Part shown: positions 48,795 through 60,647 of the stretch, piece by piece | How positions within the stretch are numbered: position 1 is the first letter of the stretch | Layout of the letters: the number at the start of each line of letters is the position of its first letter | Assembly (NCBI GenBank): GCA_900618425.1 | Contig: UZAN01039920.1 | Coordinates: 19,039-83,038 of the forward strand | Length of the DNA stretch: 64,000 bases | Direction of reading: 5' to 3' | From: Echinostoma caproni | Taxonomy: Eukaryota; Platyhelminthes; Trematoda; Plagiorchiida; Echinostomatidae | The notes under the pieces: model-generated | The model's database searches: none | Told to the model about the DNA's origin: nothing | The model's input: only the letters and a program-made list of their open reading frames with translations | Program-made: the position numbers and the translations under genes

Positions 48795-51700
48795 TATAAA
48801 GAGATAAAGCAGAAAACGTTTTGCTAAGAGTCCAATCAGTCATGATGTATTTTTTTAATACATGTTTAGGTCTATCAATCAAACGACAAATTCTGTTCTG
48901 AAGGTAAATTGTTAAAACCGTTCTGTTTCCCTCCAGGATGGTTGCTATTAGTGATGCTTGAATTCGTTTTTCTATTATTGTTTAATCCGTTTGCATTTCA
49001 TAGTTCTGGGGGTTTCACTTCAGTTACTGAATAATCAAGTGGGGGATTTACCGTGCCAATTTTTTCAATAAATAACAGTACTCATATGTGGGAAGTTGCA
49101 ATGCAAGAACAAGCCAGACGAATGTGTGGAGCAGGAATTTGATATTCATAAAACACTTCCTAAGCTATCAAGTTTACCATTTTCTAGCACAAACAATGCC
49201 TAAATGTTTCGTCTCAAATACAAACTTTCTGTATATTAAAGTGATTCAGCCCTGGGTTCTTGATATTTTCTTTCGTGTGATATTCAGAGTGACTAAAAAA
49301 TGTTTTCCCAAAAGTACATGGCATAAATAACTATTTTGGCAACAATCTTAAATAAGGAATCATGTATTTTATCATGATAGTTTGGTCAGTTATGACCAAA
49401 TTGATTCAAGCATGAATGCAACAAGAGCACAAAGTTGCAAATATTGATCACGAGCTGACGTTTCTTTGGAGTTTTGTTTTGTCGGCAGTCATGCGGCACG
49501 AGCATTACCTAATCAGAAAATCAAAACGTTTCAATAAATTACGTGATTTTCAGCCAAATCATTTATGATTCCCTGATTTTGAGAACTGGATAAGCAAGTC
49601 CAGTTGGTTCATACTTCAACATGGTGTTTGACACATGACCGAACAGGCGAAGGAAGTCTGTTGCACACACAATCTAGTTATCCTAAAATTACCAAGTTAA
49701 ACCCATTGCATGATCTAAGCATTAGGATTATCTCCGTACGTTTGTCACAATCACTATTTCACCATGTGTGATTACCTACGCTGATTTGAAAGCTAATATG
49801 CTGCACACATAGAAACTGACTGACCTTAGATTCAGATCCGCTTCTTTATCTTACCAGGAGAGCTTTTAACGTTGTGAATACATTTTTCGTTAGCATTATT
49901 TGTTCTTTGAAAGCCTTTATTCAGACGATCTCCGAATAGTATTTAGCGATTAGGCTTGTTCATCTTTTCGTAAAATTGGCAAACTTATTGATGTTTATTA
50001 AAAAGACAATGGTGAAATTAAAAATGATGAGATGAAATTATAACATGAAAACAAATCTCAAGCGGCAAACCACCTATTAACAAGCACAGCATTATAACAA
50101 GAATAACAAGAACATCAGACTAAGGCAGCTTCTAAGTGCTTTGGAAAACGTAACTGATTGCAGATCAAAGATCGGACTGATAATATGGATTTCATTCCGG
50201 ATGGGTGACAACATACTGTAATTTTAGCCACCTAGGACGCGTGCATGCTGATGGCACTGAGGTTAACTCTGTTATCATCTGCTCATCAGTCAAAAACCTG
50301 TGACATAATTGGTTTCAGTTTCCTAAACTGAGGAACCGATAAATTAGCTAGTGAGAGCAAGATACATAATAACAGTAAGAAACAAACTGTATTCAGAAAC
50401 AACTGGAAATTTGATTGATGTAAAACCTTGTGGTTAAAACAAGAAATTCCTCACGGAATCATTATACCACCCTTATATAAAAGCATATAAAATGTATACA
50501 TTTGCTGCTCTTCATCAGAGTACAGTGTGTACAAAACCCAAGAAATAAACCATACATTCATGTACTAACAACTATTGAGTGTTCAAAGTTGATACCGCAG
50601 GTAAGTCTAGAGACAAAGCCAGAAAACCACGCTAGAAAACTCGACCAGACAGTGCACAAATGCTTTCCTATTTTCACTCTCGAAATTTCCAGATGTCAAT
50701 TATCAACAATCATAGTCAGTTTCAGAATTCGGTCAGCTATCGTTGCACTGTCTTCAAAAGCAACCAATGCTCCGAGCATCATGTTAAATATTCATGCAAA
50801 GGCTTTTATTTATTTTCTTTTGGTATACAATTTACCATATAATTTAGAGTTGTATGTTGTCTTTATCCGTTGTTAACTTCTTTATGTGTTATAACTTAAT
50901 TGGCTAATTATTTTTGATTGAGATTTCTTTGGTAGCGTAATCGTACATATGATCACTAAGCAAGTCCAAATTGATTGCTTTTATTGGTTCAAATGCTTGT
51001 TGTGGTTGATCCTGCCGAAACCAATGTACACCTGACGGTTGTTAATCTTGAGTAAATTTTAACCGGGTCTTGTAATATCGAATAGTAGGTTCTTAGTTGA
51101 AATGTGGGCACCACAATTTAGCTTGAAACATTTATTGGTCCTGCTTTCGAAAATTGTTTGACAAACAAAAGAGGTGGTAATGTGTAATTTTTGCAATGTT
51201 TATTGTCACCATGAACTCCTCCAAATTTAACTCACTCTACTGATACTTAAATTTGCATTAGTCTGCGTTCACATTTTTCCTGATTCAGTTGATTTACCAA
51301 AGACAGTGTAGGAGTCTTGTTTTTTATTTCAATTAACACTGTGACTGTGGATTAAATTTCATGCAAAAATAGGCTTCATCAACGTTCATCACGAATATTT
51401 GGGTTTGATTGAAGATCGGAGTGAGGGTGGGCTACCGGTGGGAAATAATGCGATCATGTTATTAGGCGTGACAGAAGCAAAAACAAACAGAACCTCGTGT
51501 CGTGTGCATTCGTGCCTAAAACTGGGGAACCACCATGAGGAATTAGTCACACAGTTCAGTACTGAAATAGTATCAATTTTACTTCATCAATGCGATCAAC
51601 GAATATTTTGCACGGTGACCAATTGTGTGTTAGTATTCTAAAAATCTATCCCTATGTGATAGAATGAAGGGAAGAAATGAGGAAAATCATTTGCGTAAGC

Positions 51701-54700
51701 TGTTCACCAATGCGTTTTCCTGGTGTGCCCCCAGAGATGTTGTCTGAATAATTATTATTGGGATAATGCAATCGCGATTTTATACCTGTTTCCTTTATCA
51801 AGAGAGGCTTTGTGTATGCACACGATCAGAACAGATGAGAGCGATATACATTTATGAAAAATAATACATTTGAATAAAATCAGCCTGATACAATAGGAAA
51901 CATTTAGGCGGAGTGATAAAAACATTCTCGATGAGGATTTCCAATGAGCTCAATAAAAAGATTGAAAAATACACTCATGTGTGGCAATTCATGTGCTGTT
52001 GGCAAATGTGTAAAATGAAAAATGGTTTTGAATACGGCTATCCAAAGAGAGCACATAAAGCGCGCAGATGTAATTATGTAGATTTGCCTGAATCTTCAAA
52101 AAACGCATTATATTAGCAACAGATGCAAACGGGGATGGGCAGGATTTTCTTACCAACGTTTCCTTGATCAATAACTCATTTGTTCGCACACTTAGTCATG
52201 CATTCCTTTTGATCTGCCTCGAGGAATGTGTACGAACTGCAGACCACCAGAAATCATCCAGGGATATGTGCAACAATGAGCAAATTACTTTGTGTGAGAA
52301 TAACTCTCATTCAGTGACAAACTATGGATATAGAAACATGCACCGATTTGACACAGATCAGGCTACATGGTGATCTGTTTTGATCGATTTCGATGCTCTG
52401 CAAAGTGTCAATGGTCAACAACGTGCACTTCTATGTGACATTATAAGCGGTATGATGAGAGCCGCGTATGTTATGAATAAATTTATTTTTTTCACTGTGA
52501 AAGCCAAATATTGAAAACCTTTGAGGTGCACTTAGACAACAAACATTAAAACAAGTGCTAGGCAAGGTAGTAAAGGAGAAGAAAGTAAAAATATTTGTCC
52601 ACGTTTTGAGGCATTTCAGATCTCGTTCATAAATATTGTGGATACACCCTGAACACTGATTGGTAAGTCATAATTGTTAAAAGAAAACAAAAGTTTAAAT
52701 AGTCAAAATTCAACTTTCGTTTTTTTAATTTCCTTTTGAATATATTTATTGTCAAGTATTTTGCAAATAGGATGCCGACAATTAGGGGGCTTTGATACAA
52801 CACAGAATAGATCACAAGCGGTGCTTATGAAATCCGAACACGCCCTCCAGGGCGATAATTTGGCGACTTCTAGCACTCGGCTACCCGAGGCCAACAGAAA
52901 GGTTTCATATTCTGTGTTGAAACACTGAACACACTGTTTATAAACGCTTTTAGTGTAGCTGAGAAATTTGATTCATTCGATTGATGTCATGTGCGAGTTT
53001 GGAACGTGGTTTGCATTGATACGATCGCTCTTATTGTGTAATGAAACTTCTTAGTATCGACGCACACGGATTGACCACCAAAAAATACTGAGAAAGGAGT
53101 GGTTAAACACGGTGACGGGATTTGGTGTGTGCAACCAAAATGCCAAGGTTATCTGGAAAAGGAAAGTAAAAAAGCACAATAAGTGGGCGCAATACGAGAA
53201 TCCGTCAAATAAAATAGTCCAGAAAAACAGAGAAACATAGAACAGGGTTTAATTACCCATGTTACAATCCGAATGACAATTTGTATTTTCACTGCATTAA
53301 AATGCGTTAATCATTGTAACCCTTGTCTATTGGAGGCGTTTCAATGTTGCGCGTTGTCCATAAGTGATCGTTGATCGTTGTCTCCCGTACAATTTTAACC
53401 TCTTGAGGAAACGAACGTTTGGTATCTGCCACTTACCCGTAAATAGCTTATTACGAAAGGAGCATTTAAATATGTTTGCGAAAATCTTCATAAACCTGCT
53501 TCAAGCATGAACATGAAGAACGGAAAAACTGAACCATAGAACAATGCGCATTTCCCCGTTTTATTCCAGAGTGTTTCTTCCCTTAAAGTGAATGTCCTTA
53601 GCGTAACTTAGAAAAAACTAGTATAACGGTGGATACAACCTCGTTCAAAATGACAACGGGAATTTGCATGCGAACTCCGGTTTTGGTCGTGAAGTATGTG
53701 GAAAAGCCGGCTGGTATTTCAATAACAATATACGTATGAACTAGCGGAATATGGGTCGAAATGACTACCAGCCGACTACTTCAGGAATTTGGAAGTTTTT
53801 TCTTCATACAGCTCGGCATGAGGGCTATCGCTTTCTGCCTGTGATTATTTCATTAACTTTTACCAATAATCATACCAATGCCGTAAAAGCAAAATAATAG
53901 CAAGCTGTTATTGAGGTTGAGGCATGCTCGTGAAACCGAAACTTCAAGCAAAGCGTTACAAGAAAGGTTAGTTTCCAATTTTTCACAACTGAATCATGTT
54001 GACAGTGTTGACGATGATAATATGTTCATTTGACATCGTTGCACATTGACAAGCATGTTTAAATTTCATTGAGTACGTGACAGTTGAATTAAAAGGGCGA
54101 ACGTCACTGAAGTGAAATGGTTTTGCATTTCACCAACATCGCACGTAGGATGCTTTCGATTCAATACGGTATGAGAGCTATCCAGGAAGGATTACTTTTC
54201 TAAGCTCGTTATGTAGCCTACAAAGAACGTGTGAGGCCAATTATTGACAACGTTGGCGCATACTCCGTTTACTTAGTGGATTTTAAATTTTATCTCTTTC
54301 AACAGTCTAGAATGAACAGGGTAGTGTGATCATTTACTTCAGTGAGCAACGTTTTAGGATATGGAAATGGATATTTCTTAAAATAAATGCAATAATGATG
54401 CAGTCACTCCAGGTAATTACGAATAATTATCTGTTTTGTATTTTTTAATCCCACCAAATTACAGCAAACGGGCTCTGTCTGTCAAGTCAAATGCAATGAA
54501 GCGTGATCAACTTCACACCTTACGCAAGCCTTGATGATCTTAAAATCTGTTGTGTAAAATGGCGTTCAGCATTTTGGATCCCATTCCTGAGGTTTACAGT
54601 TCAATTTTAAAAAAGACCGGAATATTACGCGGTGGTGTTCTATACCAAAATAGAAAAATCACCTAGAAAAATGTAGTTTGTTGTCTTTCGAAACTTTTCT

Positions 54701-55150
54701 GGAATATCCCGAGATCGTTAATAAAGAGAACTACGCAGATCAACCGATCATACACCAGAAAATCTTTTGTTGAAGTTTATTAGTGGAAAACGATAACTTT
54801 TCTTGTTTTCCCAATAAGTGTTCAAGTCAACTCAAGAGTTTTACCCTTCAAATCTTACATTGAAAGAAATGAAATCTCCTAATCCAATAACAGCTTCAAA
54901 TAGACTGAAAGCCGCTGGACGGTCCTTAGTTTAGGCACGATAATCGGTATGATTTTTAAAGTTGCATAATGCACATATTCAACATTTTGGAGGAACTTAC
55001 TACGCCATATAATGCAACCATCACTCAACTGTGTCCTACCGCTTCCACGCGCATCATCGTTGCACCTAGAAGGACAAAACTAAAGTTCGAAAACAACACT
55101 CATAAAAGAAAACATACTTTGAAAATTTTAGAGTGGCAAGCTTGGATTAT
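48795..55150. other. AT-rich intergenic or intronic sequence
   Basis: More than 6 kb in which I recognise no gene, RNA or repeat copy. The 124-residue plus-strand frame at 50502-50876 lacks splice framing and any domain resemblance. Confidence 0.4.
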
Positions 55151-55248
55151 CGATCTCTCAAGGAGTGAAACCCACACCTAAGAACATCAAGAGTGCCTGG
55201 TGTCACTTAAAAAAGGAATGAGCTAATCTAAACTTGCTACTTTAAAAT
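55151..55248 (+). repeat. Dispersed repeat, copy 2 (partner at 15392-15488)
   Basis: It aligns with 15392-15488 in the same orientation over nearly its whole length, with scattered substitutions and a few small indels. It runs within about ten bases into the SINE at 55255, so the two may form one composite element. Confidence 0.6.
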
Positions 55249-55254
55249 TAACTG

Positions 55255-55425
55255 AGCCATTCGCACAAGGTGATGACCGTCAATCGTGCAGCTCCCGGGG
55301 TAAGGGTTTGAAGTCCCAGCCCGAACGTTCGCCATTCAACTCCTAACAGGAACACAAAATGTACGTGCTGTTGACGAGTTCCAAACAGGATGAAGCAGCT
55401 GCCCAGTGCTCTTCGTTGTTTGCCA
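55255..55425 (+). repeat. tRNA-derived SINE
   Basis: A tRNA-like head holds GGGTTTGAAGTCCC (box B, 55304-55317) and a decayed box A near 55268. The body 55370-55425 (GACGAG, CCAAACAGGATGAA, CAGCTGCCCAGTGCT) matches that of the SINE at 4385-4440, which identifies both as one family with either different or strongly diverged heads. Confidence 0.6.
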
Positions 55426-55971
55426 CAGACATTTCTGTCGTATGTAAATACTTTGAGGATGTTTGTTTCACCAATTCCACAAATTCAGATACCGGTAAGT
55501 GATATTCAGCCCAGGGAATTGGAATCGCCTGTTGTTTTACAAAAACGAATATCAGAAATAATAATAGGAACAAATTCTTTACATGTGTTTTAAATGTTTG
55601 CATTGAATACGTGAAACCGAGATTAATATAGAGTGCCAGTTATCTTGGGTTTGCACAAACTTAGAAAACTTGGCTGCGGTTAACGCATTGCATCAGCTAT
55701 GGAATGTTCCGAATAGATGTTGAAAAGAATTATACAAATTTGAGATAGCTCTGAAGTCAACTGTTACGACTATCTATTGAAAGATTTCTCAATGGTGAAC
55801 TCAACAGAAAAGAGCCCACGTTTGCGGCGAATTTCCGTCAGGCTTTCGTGGATGCTGTACATCGTAGTGGCATCGCACGAAGGAAGAGAGTAACATTAAT
55901 TGTCTTTTTTGTTATACAAACTGTTGTTTGGCATATTTGAAGTTTTTATGTTGAGATTGTGAAATGTTCAC

Positions 55972-56055
55972 TAACCTCGGTGGGATTGGAACCCACGCGT
56001 GGACTCCACTTAGTCTTTTTACAGCGCACGCTCCACCAGCTGAGCCAGGAGGCCT
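55972..56055 (-). pseudogene. tRNA-like cloverleaf, class II type (tRNA pseudogene or SINE head)
   Basis: On the minus strand the T-arm is perfect (GTGGG-TTCCAAT-CCCAC, 55996-55980). The D-arm closes with four pairs (GCTC/GAGC, 56045-56030). The acceptor stem GGCCTCC pairs with CGAGGTT at six of seven positions, counting two G-T wobbles. A hairpin (GTGGA-G-TCCAC) fits the long variable arm of a Leu/Ser-type tRNA. The anticodon stem (33 bases between the D- and T-arms in all, including the variable arm) does not pair and no credible anticodon can be assigned. A functional tRNA is therefore unlikely. Confidence 0.5.
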
Positions 56056-58077
56056 CACTGATTGCGCTAATTTTTTCACACTCGAAAGATGTGGGATTAC
56101 TCTCTTAATCTCAAAAATGGTGATGATTGTGCTAGTAGATGTTTGAGTAACGCAATACGGGCTCTTTCAAACTTAGTCCATATAAACTACGGGTGAAATA
56201 CTAATGCAGAACTATAGAAATAATTATAATAATCGCAGATAAATTGCTGCACATCCAAAGGTAAGAACTCCATGGCGTGTGGGATCACTAATCAATTATT
56301 GACACGACCGTGTAAACGACAGCGAACCTAGTTAGTTGCGCGGTGGCATTAGGATCTGTACCCTTTAACTCTGGTTACAGAAGCACATCGACGACAGTGA
56401 ATCAACAGGCTTGACCACCATTACTATTCTATGAAACGGGCTTCTGCTTGCGGAAGAACCAAGGAAGTCTTTTCACAGGATTACCAAATACTGTTATCTT
56501 TTAAGGCTAACTCATAGTAGTGGGATCAATGAGTGCAAATTGGATGTCTTCTGGGTCGCGGTGGAAAATGCATCGTGGTCTCAGCGTGGAACTCAGAGCT
56601 CTCAAGTCACATGTTTCCTGTTCAGTATAGAGCAGCCTCTTACGAAGTTCGATGATCATCCGCATCGTGTATTTTGTTTTAACAATCTACAGTTTCCATC
56701 ATGGAGGCGTATTATTGTTCTCCTTTGAACGAGATGTCACCAAAATTGTTTCATTTGTGCTAGATAAGGTTTGCATACAGTAAAATGCGATAAAAATTGC
56801 CATTCGAATTATTGAATCAGTATTTTACTAATGTATGATCATCCAAAGTGCGATGCATAAAGTATCTAGAAAATGGCTCACATTATTGTGACTCCAGAAA
56901 CAGTCCCGCTTGATTGAGCTTTTGGTACATGCATAACAAGCATTACTTTTGGGAATTCTGAAGCCAGCCAGTGAGCATGACCTCTCCAGCGGCTTTATGA
57001 GACAACAAAACAGTGTGACTGTATAGCGTTCCCTTGTGAAATTAGACCGGGGACTGCAAGATTCTATTCGGCGGGTAATAGTGAGTATAACCCCATAAAT
57101 TAACGCTGGTAATGCATTAGGGCTGCGTTCATGCGTATTCGGTGAATAGTGTAGAGTTTGGGCTCGTCGACTGTGCTTTCCCTTTTTGTCCCTGATAGAA
57201 ATTGAAGTGCGAAACAATGCGGTTTGCATGTATAACCTTTACATTTGAGTTACACAGCTAAATGCCCAAAACAGGAGTATATCGGAATGGCGAATTATCA
57301 CAATGCTTTTAATGTGGCAAACAAAGAAAGAACCTGTACGATAGAAACAACAAAATAGTGCAACAAGGTATAACCGAATAACTATGCATCAGTCTTTATA
57401 AAATGTGCCGGTAATCGTTGTCGATTCACACAGTTTGTCGACTAACTGTCGCCAAAAGAGCGCGGTCTAGCGCAGGTCACAAGCCTATCGAAAATGGTTG
57501 TGCAAGATAGCATATATACATAAATATATATAGCATATAGAAAGAACTCGCCGATTGTGATGCACTGAAATATTTTCTTTATGATCGAATGGAGTGTCAT
57601 TATATTTATCACCTGTATTAATGCTTTAGGTATGGAAAATAATTGATATCTTGTCTACTGCAATCTAAGTATTTTCTAGGCTGCATAACTGTCAATCAAA
57701 CGTGCCTGACCTTGGGTTCCAAGATTAAATGATCTAAACATGAAAAACGCAAACTTTATCAAGTATGAAAACGCAATACATTCTAATAGGACTGACTCAA
57801 AAATTATCCTAGATTATCTCCATAAACCCTTGCCACCTCGGATGTTTGCTATGAGGCAGTTTTATTGGACATATAATCCATTATAGCAACTCTATTGAAT
57901 AACCAAATGAAAATCTTTCACAACCCTGGGAAATTACACTAAATAAGGTTTCATAATAATAATGTACGTTTGATATCTAACTCACTGAATTCGAGAAATA
58001 CCATTTCAATCAAAGTCAACCTTGAAATCAAGGTCAATTTGCGCACAACTTTGAATGTTCATATTGTTATCACTATA
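56056..58077. other. AT-rich intergenic sequence
   Basis: No supported gene. The 133-residue minus-strand frame at 56828-57229 contains Cys and Arg-rich stretches but no domain that I can name. At about 57990-58040 short inverted words (CAAAGTCAACCTTG, CAAGGTCAATTTG) sit just before the Tc1-like remnant and might be remains of its terminal repeat. Confidence 0.35.
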
Positions 58078-58964
58078 ATGAAGCAAGCAGTGCTCAAAAC
58101 CGAAATTTCCCGTTTTCTCAGTAAAGAGGACAGAAACAGAATTGCACGAGCACACAGGCCGGGATTTTCGATATCAAATCTGCCCAATGCTTTACCGTTA
58201 ACAAAAGCACAATTTACAGGATAATCCATAGGAAAACCACAACCAAAACAGCTTATAGAGGCCGTAAACCGAGTACATCCAAGCAAGAGGACGCCCTGAT
58301 TCGCATTGCTCTGAAAAACCCTTGCTGAAAAACGTTGTCGTTTATCCAACGGGAAGATCTTCCCAGCCATTCATACTCCGTGTTGCAAGGAAGAATGAAA
58401 ACAATTTAAGATGCGTCAGGTTTCAGCTGATGTAACGGCAGCATTGAACGCGCAACAAAGGCAAGCGCTTATAGATTTTGCCCGAGAATTCAAATCTCGA
58501 CGTGCGTCATTTGAGCGATCGGTTTATTTCGCCGACGAGTGTATGGTGTGCGACGAGCCTTGGAAGGCTCACAAGAATTTCATGAAAATCAATCGTCTGG
58601 AACAGTTATCAGTCTTCAGGATAACGCTCCGTGTCATGTTTCACGAGAGGTTAGTACATTTATTTAGTTAAGGAGTCTGGTTAACTTATTATTTGCTTTT
58701 AGACTTCAGAAAAGCTGCATGACTCCAAGGTTCAGTTCGTGCAACTCCTCCTTAATACCCCGGATCCTAACGTGATTGAAAATCTGTTTTCCGTTTTGAA
58801 GAGTGAGGTCAATGTGCTACCTCACATATTGGACATTGGGGGCAAAATTGCGATACGTAATGGAGCACAAAATAGAAAATTACTTCATAACAAGGTTGGT
58901 GGATTCGATACCAAAGAAACTCGAAAAGATCCTAAAGAACAACGACAGACCAATCGACTATTAG
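58078..58964 (+). pseudogene. Tc1-like transposase, frameshifted and rearranged
   Basis: A cut-and-paste DDE transposase is readable across three frames. N-terminal helix-turn-helix: FLSKEDRNRIARAHRPGFS from about 58111, then TAYRGRKPSTSKQEDALIRI at about 58249-58308. Catalytic domain: REFKSRRASFERSVYFADEC with the first Asp at 58534-58536; a QDNAPCHVSREV block with the second Asp at 58619-58621; DPNVIENLFSVLK with the Glu at 58778-58780. C-terminus: RLVDSIPKKLEKILKNNDR and a family-typical PIDY before TAG at 58962-58964. The first two Asp are only about 28 codons apart, so a large central piece is deleted. The EKLHDSKVQFVQ block, which normally stands directly before QDN, comes after it here (about 58710-58742), which shows a local duplication or rearrangement. 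No terminal inverted repeats were fixed. Confidence 0.85.
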
Positions 58965-60068
58965 TGTACATAAACTAAACATCCTAATTATTATCAGTGT
59001 TGATTTATTGTTAATAAAACTGTTCCATTCTCTTTAATTACCTCCTAACCGTCATGCTCTAGGTCAAGCACTACTGCCGAAATGGGAGTGTCCTGTACAT
59101 TCTGAACCATTCCATCTGCAGAGTATAAACGAATCAGAAAAATCACTGCTATAAAGACTCAGCAAGGTTTGTTTATTATTATTTGGATAACAAAATTACT
59201 CTAGTGTAAATGCTGTTGCCTATACGAACACATAAGTGTTTCACAGGGACATGTTGCTTCAGTTTCGATTAGATCTGTACTGTCTGTTCAGTTTGGCCAG
59301 TGATCAAATTGTCAGTATACTTGATCCATGAGCGCAAAATGTCAGGGACTGGACAATTAAATAAAATTCAGCAAGGTTCAAGCAGTAAACAAAACTTTTG
59401 AGCATTTTAATTCACAGTTTTGTTCGCGCTCTACACCGTGGATTGTACGAAGATGCTTGTATTTTCCTTCAAAGATTTATTGTGAATTATTCGGGCTTTT
59501 TTGTTGTTGCTGTTGCGGTTTCGATGAATAATAAAAATAGATTAACTCTCACTTCTTAAGTTAAGGTTTCCAGACGTCTATAGTTTATTGTCCATATTGA
59601 TCATCACGATATATAAGCAATAAAGTGAAGCAATAACCACTGGGTATTTGAGCCATTTTAAATTCTTTCATCAGTAAGAAAATGTTTTTTTGTGTTTTAC
59701 CTAAAGCACCAAACTGGCCATACACCATACACTTGTAAAACATTCCGGAAACATCATTATTTTAAATTTTATTTTCCACAACTCAATTTTGTGGTGATAT
59801 ACGAATATCCAGAGAGTTCGTTGTCAGACAAAGTGTAGCTCCCATTTTCTTTAATCTAATTTGTTTACTACATTCCTGTTTTATTGTCTCCTGCAGTCCA
59901 TGGCTGATTGAGGAAATAGTTCATAATTTTTCATCTTGGATATTTGATTTTGAGTCGCTCGTGTTTCAATATATTTTGCTGAGCTGGCTAAAAGTCTTTG
60001 ACCTGCACCTGTCCACATGTGAAACATTCGCACAGTAAATCTCTTCTGATCCCACTTATCCTTTACAG

Positions 60069-60266
60069 GGTGATCCGTCCAAGTGTCACTCGCTCAACCC
60101 AACTCGTCAAGCATCTCGTTTCTTACCCACCCGCATTCAAGTCTCCAAACAATATAGAGTCCTCTAATTTGCTAAGATTCTCTCACGGGTCTCCAGTAGA
60201 TTCTCCAATCATTTTGAAGCATTGTATTGTGCCCATTATGATATATTTGTTCTTATTACATGGATA
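60069..60266 (+). CDS. Weak exon candidate behind a strong acceptor
   Basis: CCCACTTATCCTTTACAG, ending at 60068, is one of the best polypyrimidine-AG acceptors in the window. Two frames are open behind it: one for about 32 codons to a TAA, the other for about 66 codons to 60267. The second is Ser/Pro-rich and ends with a hydrophobic stretch. No donor or family match decides between them. Confidence 0.15.
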
Positions 60267-60517
60267 GTACAAATGTTGGCTGAAATTGTTGTCAACTCAA
60301 AGGTCTCAGAACTGCAAAGTATATGTGCAGAGAACATATATCGCTCTATTATGGTGTTTTACGGGGAGAAACAAATAATAAACTGAATCGTCCACTTGTC
60401 ATTAGGCGCGGTTTAAAAATGTGACCGAGGTCTGCGAAAATATGTCAAACGATCTCAATGTCACGGAGTTTTGTACTTCCCTAAACGGTCAGCTGGAAAA
60501 AAGAACTAATTGCAAAG

Positions 60518-60647
60518 CAAATTAGCCACCAACGGAGTAATTTCTATTGAGAAACATAAATCAACTCAAAGTAGAGTGAAATCCAACCCACCACCTTCAT
60601 CTATCGACGTCTATCAAACTGATTGGCGGCATAGCAGCGTGTGTAAG
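60518..60647 (+). CDS. Weak exon candidate ending in a good donor
   Basis: The frame from about 60518 runs open to AAG followed by GTATGC (60648), a good donor. The product is polar and protein-like (NGVISIEKHKSTQS, PPPSSIDVYQTDWRHSSVCK). The acceptor side is poor (TTGCAAAG without a pyrimidine tract). Unknown function, may be chance. Confidence 0.15.

Noticed and set aside
50502..50876. 124-codon plus-strand frame
   Set aside because: Low protein-like character, no domain, no splice framing, length still possible by chance.
56828..57229. 133-codon minus-strand frame
   Set aside because: No recognisable domain; might be part of an unknown repeat, but I found no second copy in the window.
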